Assembly: GCA_019412865.1 (NCBI GenBank)
Contig: DXOJ01000845.1
Coordinates: forward strand, 1 to 5,653
Reading direction: 5' to 3'
Length of the DNA stretch: 5,653 nucleotides
From: Bacteroides sp.
GTDB taxonomy: Bacteria; Bacteroidota; Bacteroidia; Bacteroidales; Bacteroidaceae
The notes under the pieces were generated by a model, which saw only the letters and a program-made list of their open reading frames with translations, made no database searches and was not told the DNA's origin. Below are positions 4,045 through 5,653 of the stretch, one piece after another (position 1 is the first letter of the stretch; each line of letters starts with the position of its first letter). The translations under genes and the position numbers were made by a program.

Positions 4045-5427
4045 CTAATCCGCAGCAACCTCTTCCCCTTTCAGCGTAGCCGAACTGGCTTCCGTGACAC
4101 GCACATTGACGAAATCACCGACACGATGCGTACCTCTGTCGAACACCACCACACGGTTCTGCTCCGTACGGCCGAACAGCTGGTCGCGCGAACGCTTGGA
4201 AACTCCTTCTACAAGCACTTCATACGTTTTACCGATGCAACGCTGGTTGGATTCGGCAGACAGACGGTTCTGCAAAGCGATAATTTCGTTCAGGCGGCGT
4301 ACTTTCACCTCTTCGGACACATTATCTTCGAGATGCTTCGATGCATACGTTCCCGGACGTTCGGAGTATTTAAACATGAAAGCAGCATCGTATCCACATT
4401 CTTCCATCAGCGAAAGTGACAAGGCATGATCCTCTTCCGTTTCAGAATGAAAACCGGAGAAAATATCGGTAGTCAATCCGCAATCGGGGATGATACGTTT
4501 GATAGCTGCCACCCGGTCCAGATACCACTCACGGGTATATTTACGGTTCATCAGTTTCAGAATACGCGAACTGCCGCTCTGCACAGGCAGATGGATATGT
4601 TTACACACATTGGGGACTTGCGCAATTACTTCCAACGTCTCATCGCTCATGTCTTTCGGATGGGAAGTTGTGAAACGAATACGCACTCCCGGAGCAGCTT
4701 CGGCCACTGTTCGGAGCAACATCGGGAAAGTAACCACTTCGCCTGTCGGTCTTTCAAAACGGTAAGAGTTGACGTTCTGCCCCAACAAGGTGACTTCCTT
4801 ATAGCCTTTCGCCACGAGGTCTGCCACTTCATTCAGGATACTTTCTACGTCACGGCTACGCTCACGTCCACGAGTATAGGGCACGATGCAATAGGTGCAG
4901 AAGTTATTGCAGCCACGCATGATGGATACAAAACCCGAAATATGATTGCCGCAGATACGCGACGGAATCACATCCCGATAAGTCTCGGTAGTAGAAAGTT
5001 CCACATTGATTGCTTTTTCACCGGTTTCTACGGCAGCAATCAGGTCGGGCAACGTCAGGTAAGCATCCGGCCCCACAACGAGGTCGACATGATGATTCGT
5101 TATCAGATCATCCTTTACCCGCTCGGCCATACAACCCAATACACCTACAATCAGGTGCTTTTTCTTTTTCTTCAGCGAGTGGAAAAACTCCAGGCGATTC
5201 AGAATCTTCTGCTCCGCATTGTCGCGGATGGAACAGGTATTCATAAACACGGCATCGGCTTCCTCCAGCGTTTCGGCTACGGAATAACCCGCCATTTGCA
5301 TCACCGAGGCAATCACCTCACTGTCGGCTACGTTCATCTGGCAGCCATAGGTTTCGATAAACAACTTTTTGTTGTCATCCTTCATTTCAGTTGCGGATTT
5401 AAAGTCCGCTCCCGTTAATTCGTTCAT
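4045..5427 (-). CDS. miaB: tRNA (N6-isopentenyladenosine(37)-C2)-methylthiotransferase MiaB
   Basis: A 460-residue radical-SAM enzyme that adds a methylthio group to i6A37 of tRNAs reading UNN codons, giving ms2i6A37, using two 4Fe-4S clusters and SAM. The N-terminal UPF0004 domain supplies three cluster cysteines: Cys29 (IETYGCQMN), Cys65 (NTCSIRDNAEQK) and Cys99 (GVLGCMAER). The radical-SAM motif MRGCNNFCTYCIVPYTRGRE gives Cys173, Cys177 and Cys180 (CxxxCxxC). Later core motifs include LLGQNVNSY, RIRFTTSHP and HLPVQSGSSRILKLMNRKYT. A TRAM RNA-binding domain covers about 392-455. Length is normal and no key residue is missing. The ATG at 5427 (MNELTG) is preferred; a TTG two codons upstream at 5433 would extend the frame but is unlikely. 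A TATCTTTG promoter element lies 30 bases upstream. It is an intact housekeeping gene, convergent with the S24 gene, with no evident functional tie to the left cluster. Confidence 0.97.
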   Translation of the reverse strand: MNELTGADFKSATEMKDDNKKLFIETYGCQMNVADSEVIASVMQMAGYSVAETLEEADAVFMNTCSIRDNAEQKILNRLEFFHSLKKKKKHLIVGVLGCMAERVKDDLITNHHVDLVVGPDAYLTLPDLIAAVETGEKAINVELSTTETYRDVIPSRICGNHISGFVSIMRGCNNFCTYCIVPYTRGRERSRDVESILNEVADLVAKGYKEVTLLGQNVNSYRFERPTGEVVTFPMLLRTVAEAAPGVRIRFTTSHPKDMSDETLEVIAQVPNVCKHIHLPVQSGSSRILKLMNRKYTREWYLDRVAAIKRIIPDCGLTTDIFSGFHSETEEDHALSLSLMEECGYDAAFMFKYSERPGTYASKHLEDNVSEEVKVRRLNEIIALQNRLSAESNQRCIGKTYEVLVEGVSKRSRDQLFGRTEQNRVVVFDRGTHRVGDFVNVRVTEASSATLKGEEVAAD

Positions 5428-5456
5428 ACTCAAATCTTAGTTTAAAAATTCGGATG

Positions 5457-5464
5457 CAAAGATA
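5457..5464 (-). promoter_or_regulatory. -7 promoter element of miaB
   Basis: TATCTTTG on the leftward strand matches the Bacteroides -7 box TAnnTTTG exactly. It ends 29 bases before the miaB ATG, giving a leader of about 20-25 bases. No good TTTG is found at the usual 19-21 base distance; the closest is TTCA at 5487-5490, with 22-base spacing. The -33 part is therefore weak. Confidence 0.6.
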
Positions 5465-5490
5465 CGGCTTCGCTTTCAATAAGTAGTGAA

Positions 5491-5653
5491 TTGATATCAA
5501 AATAACGCAAAAACTTATGATTTGGCAAGCAAATTTGTAATTTATGTTAAGAGAATAAATATTTTTAGGCGATATGCTTGGCAAATTTAAATTTATTCTT
5601 CACATTTGTGCAATGAAAGAAACATTAGATTTTTTCATAGTTAAGGTTTAGGT
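5491..5653. other. AT-rich intergenic end of the window with a possible rightward promoter
   Basis: This stretch holds no supported gene. A perfect 12-bp palindrome, AAATTTAAATTT, is at 5583-5594. TTGG (5578-5581) is followed after 19 bases by CACATTTG (5601-5608), each one base off the Bacteroides promoter consensus, which could drive a gene starting beyond the right edge. A short frame from the ATG at 5613 stops after 12 codons and is probably not a gene. Confidence 0.3.

Noticed and set aside
4426..5418. Long rightward open frame of 330 codons
   Set aside because: It lies entirely antisense to miaB, whose protein shows every expected catalytic motif; the antisense frame has no recognisable domain and is a by-product of miaB codon use.
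5428..5433. TTG start extending MiaB by two residues
   Set aside because: An ATG at 5425-5427 is in frame, and only two residues before the family-like N-terminus would be gained from a rare start codon.
5399..5584. 61-codon leftward frame upstream of miaB
   Set aside because: It covers the miaB promoter region and overlaps the miaB start, is AT-rich noise in composition, and has no recognisable motif.

Overview
The window looks like a chromosomal segment from a gut Bacteroides or a close Bacteroidales relative. The reasons are Bacteroidetes-type promoters (TTTG, about 20 bases, TAnnTTTG), mostly absent Shine-Dalgarno sequences, AT-rich intergenic DNA beside more GC-rich genes, and Bacteroides-type families: a 33-residue 'smalltalk' peptide, an HU-HIG protein with a glycine-rich tail, a DUF4373/Lin1244-like protein, and MiaB as the one clear housekeeping gene.

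Layout. Positions 36-2659 hold a leftward cluster, read in the order: a small 2x(CxxC) zinc-finger-like protein (2339-2659), the DUF4373/Lin1244-like protein (1461-2351, overlapping its neighbour by 13 bases), the HU-like protein (820-1338, with its own candidate promoter), an N-acetylmuramoyl-L-alanine amidase (195-722), the smalltalk membrane peptide (94-195, touching the amidase stop), and a terminator hairpin (36-86). From 2660 to 3123 there is a 464-base non-coding block with a leader, an array of six exactly 22-bp repeats (2712-2843), a near-consensus leftward promoter (2994-3026) and several palindromes. A LexA/CI-type S24 regulator is transcribed rightward from there (3124-3837). The last third is miaB (leftward, 4045-5427) with its terminator (3893-3940) and -7 promoter element (5457-5464).

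How it may work together (inference). The left two thirds resemble a stripped phage-like control circuit: a divergent CI/LexA-type regulator, operator-like palindromes over the leftward promoter, an iteron-like array, a protein with a domain seen in phage replication-type proteins, a nucleoid-like protein, and a two-gene amidase plus tiny membrane peptide cassette that could act in lysis or wall remodelling. No integrase, capsid, tail, portal or terminase gene is visible. This is therefore either a remnant, part of a larger element, or a domesticated host module. MiaB appears to be an unrelated core-genome neighbour.
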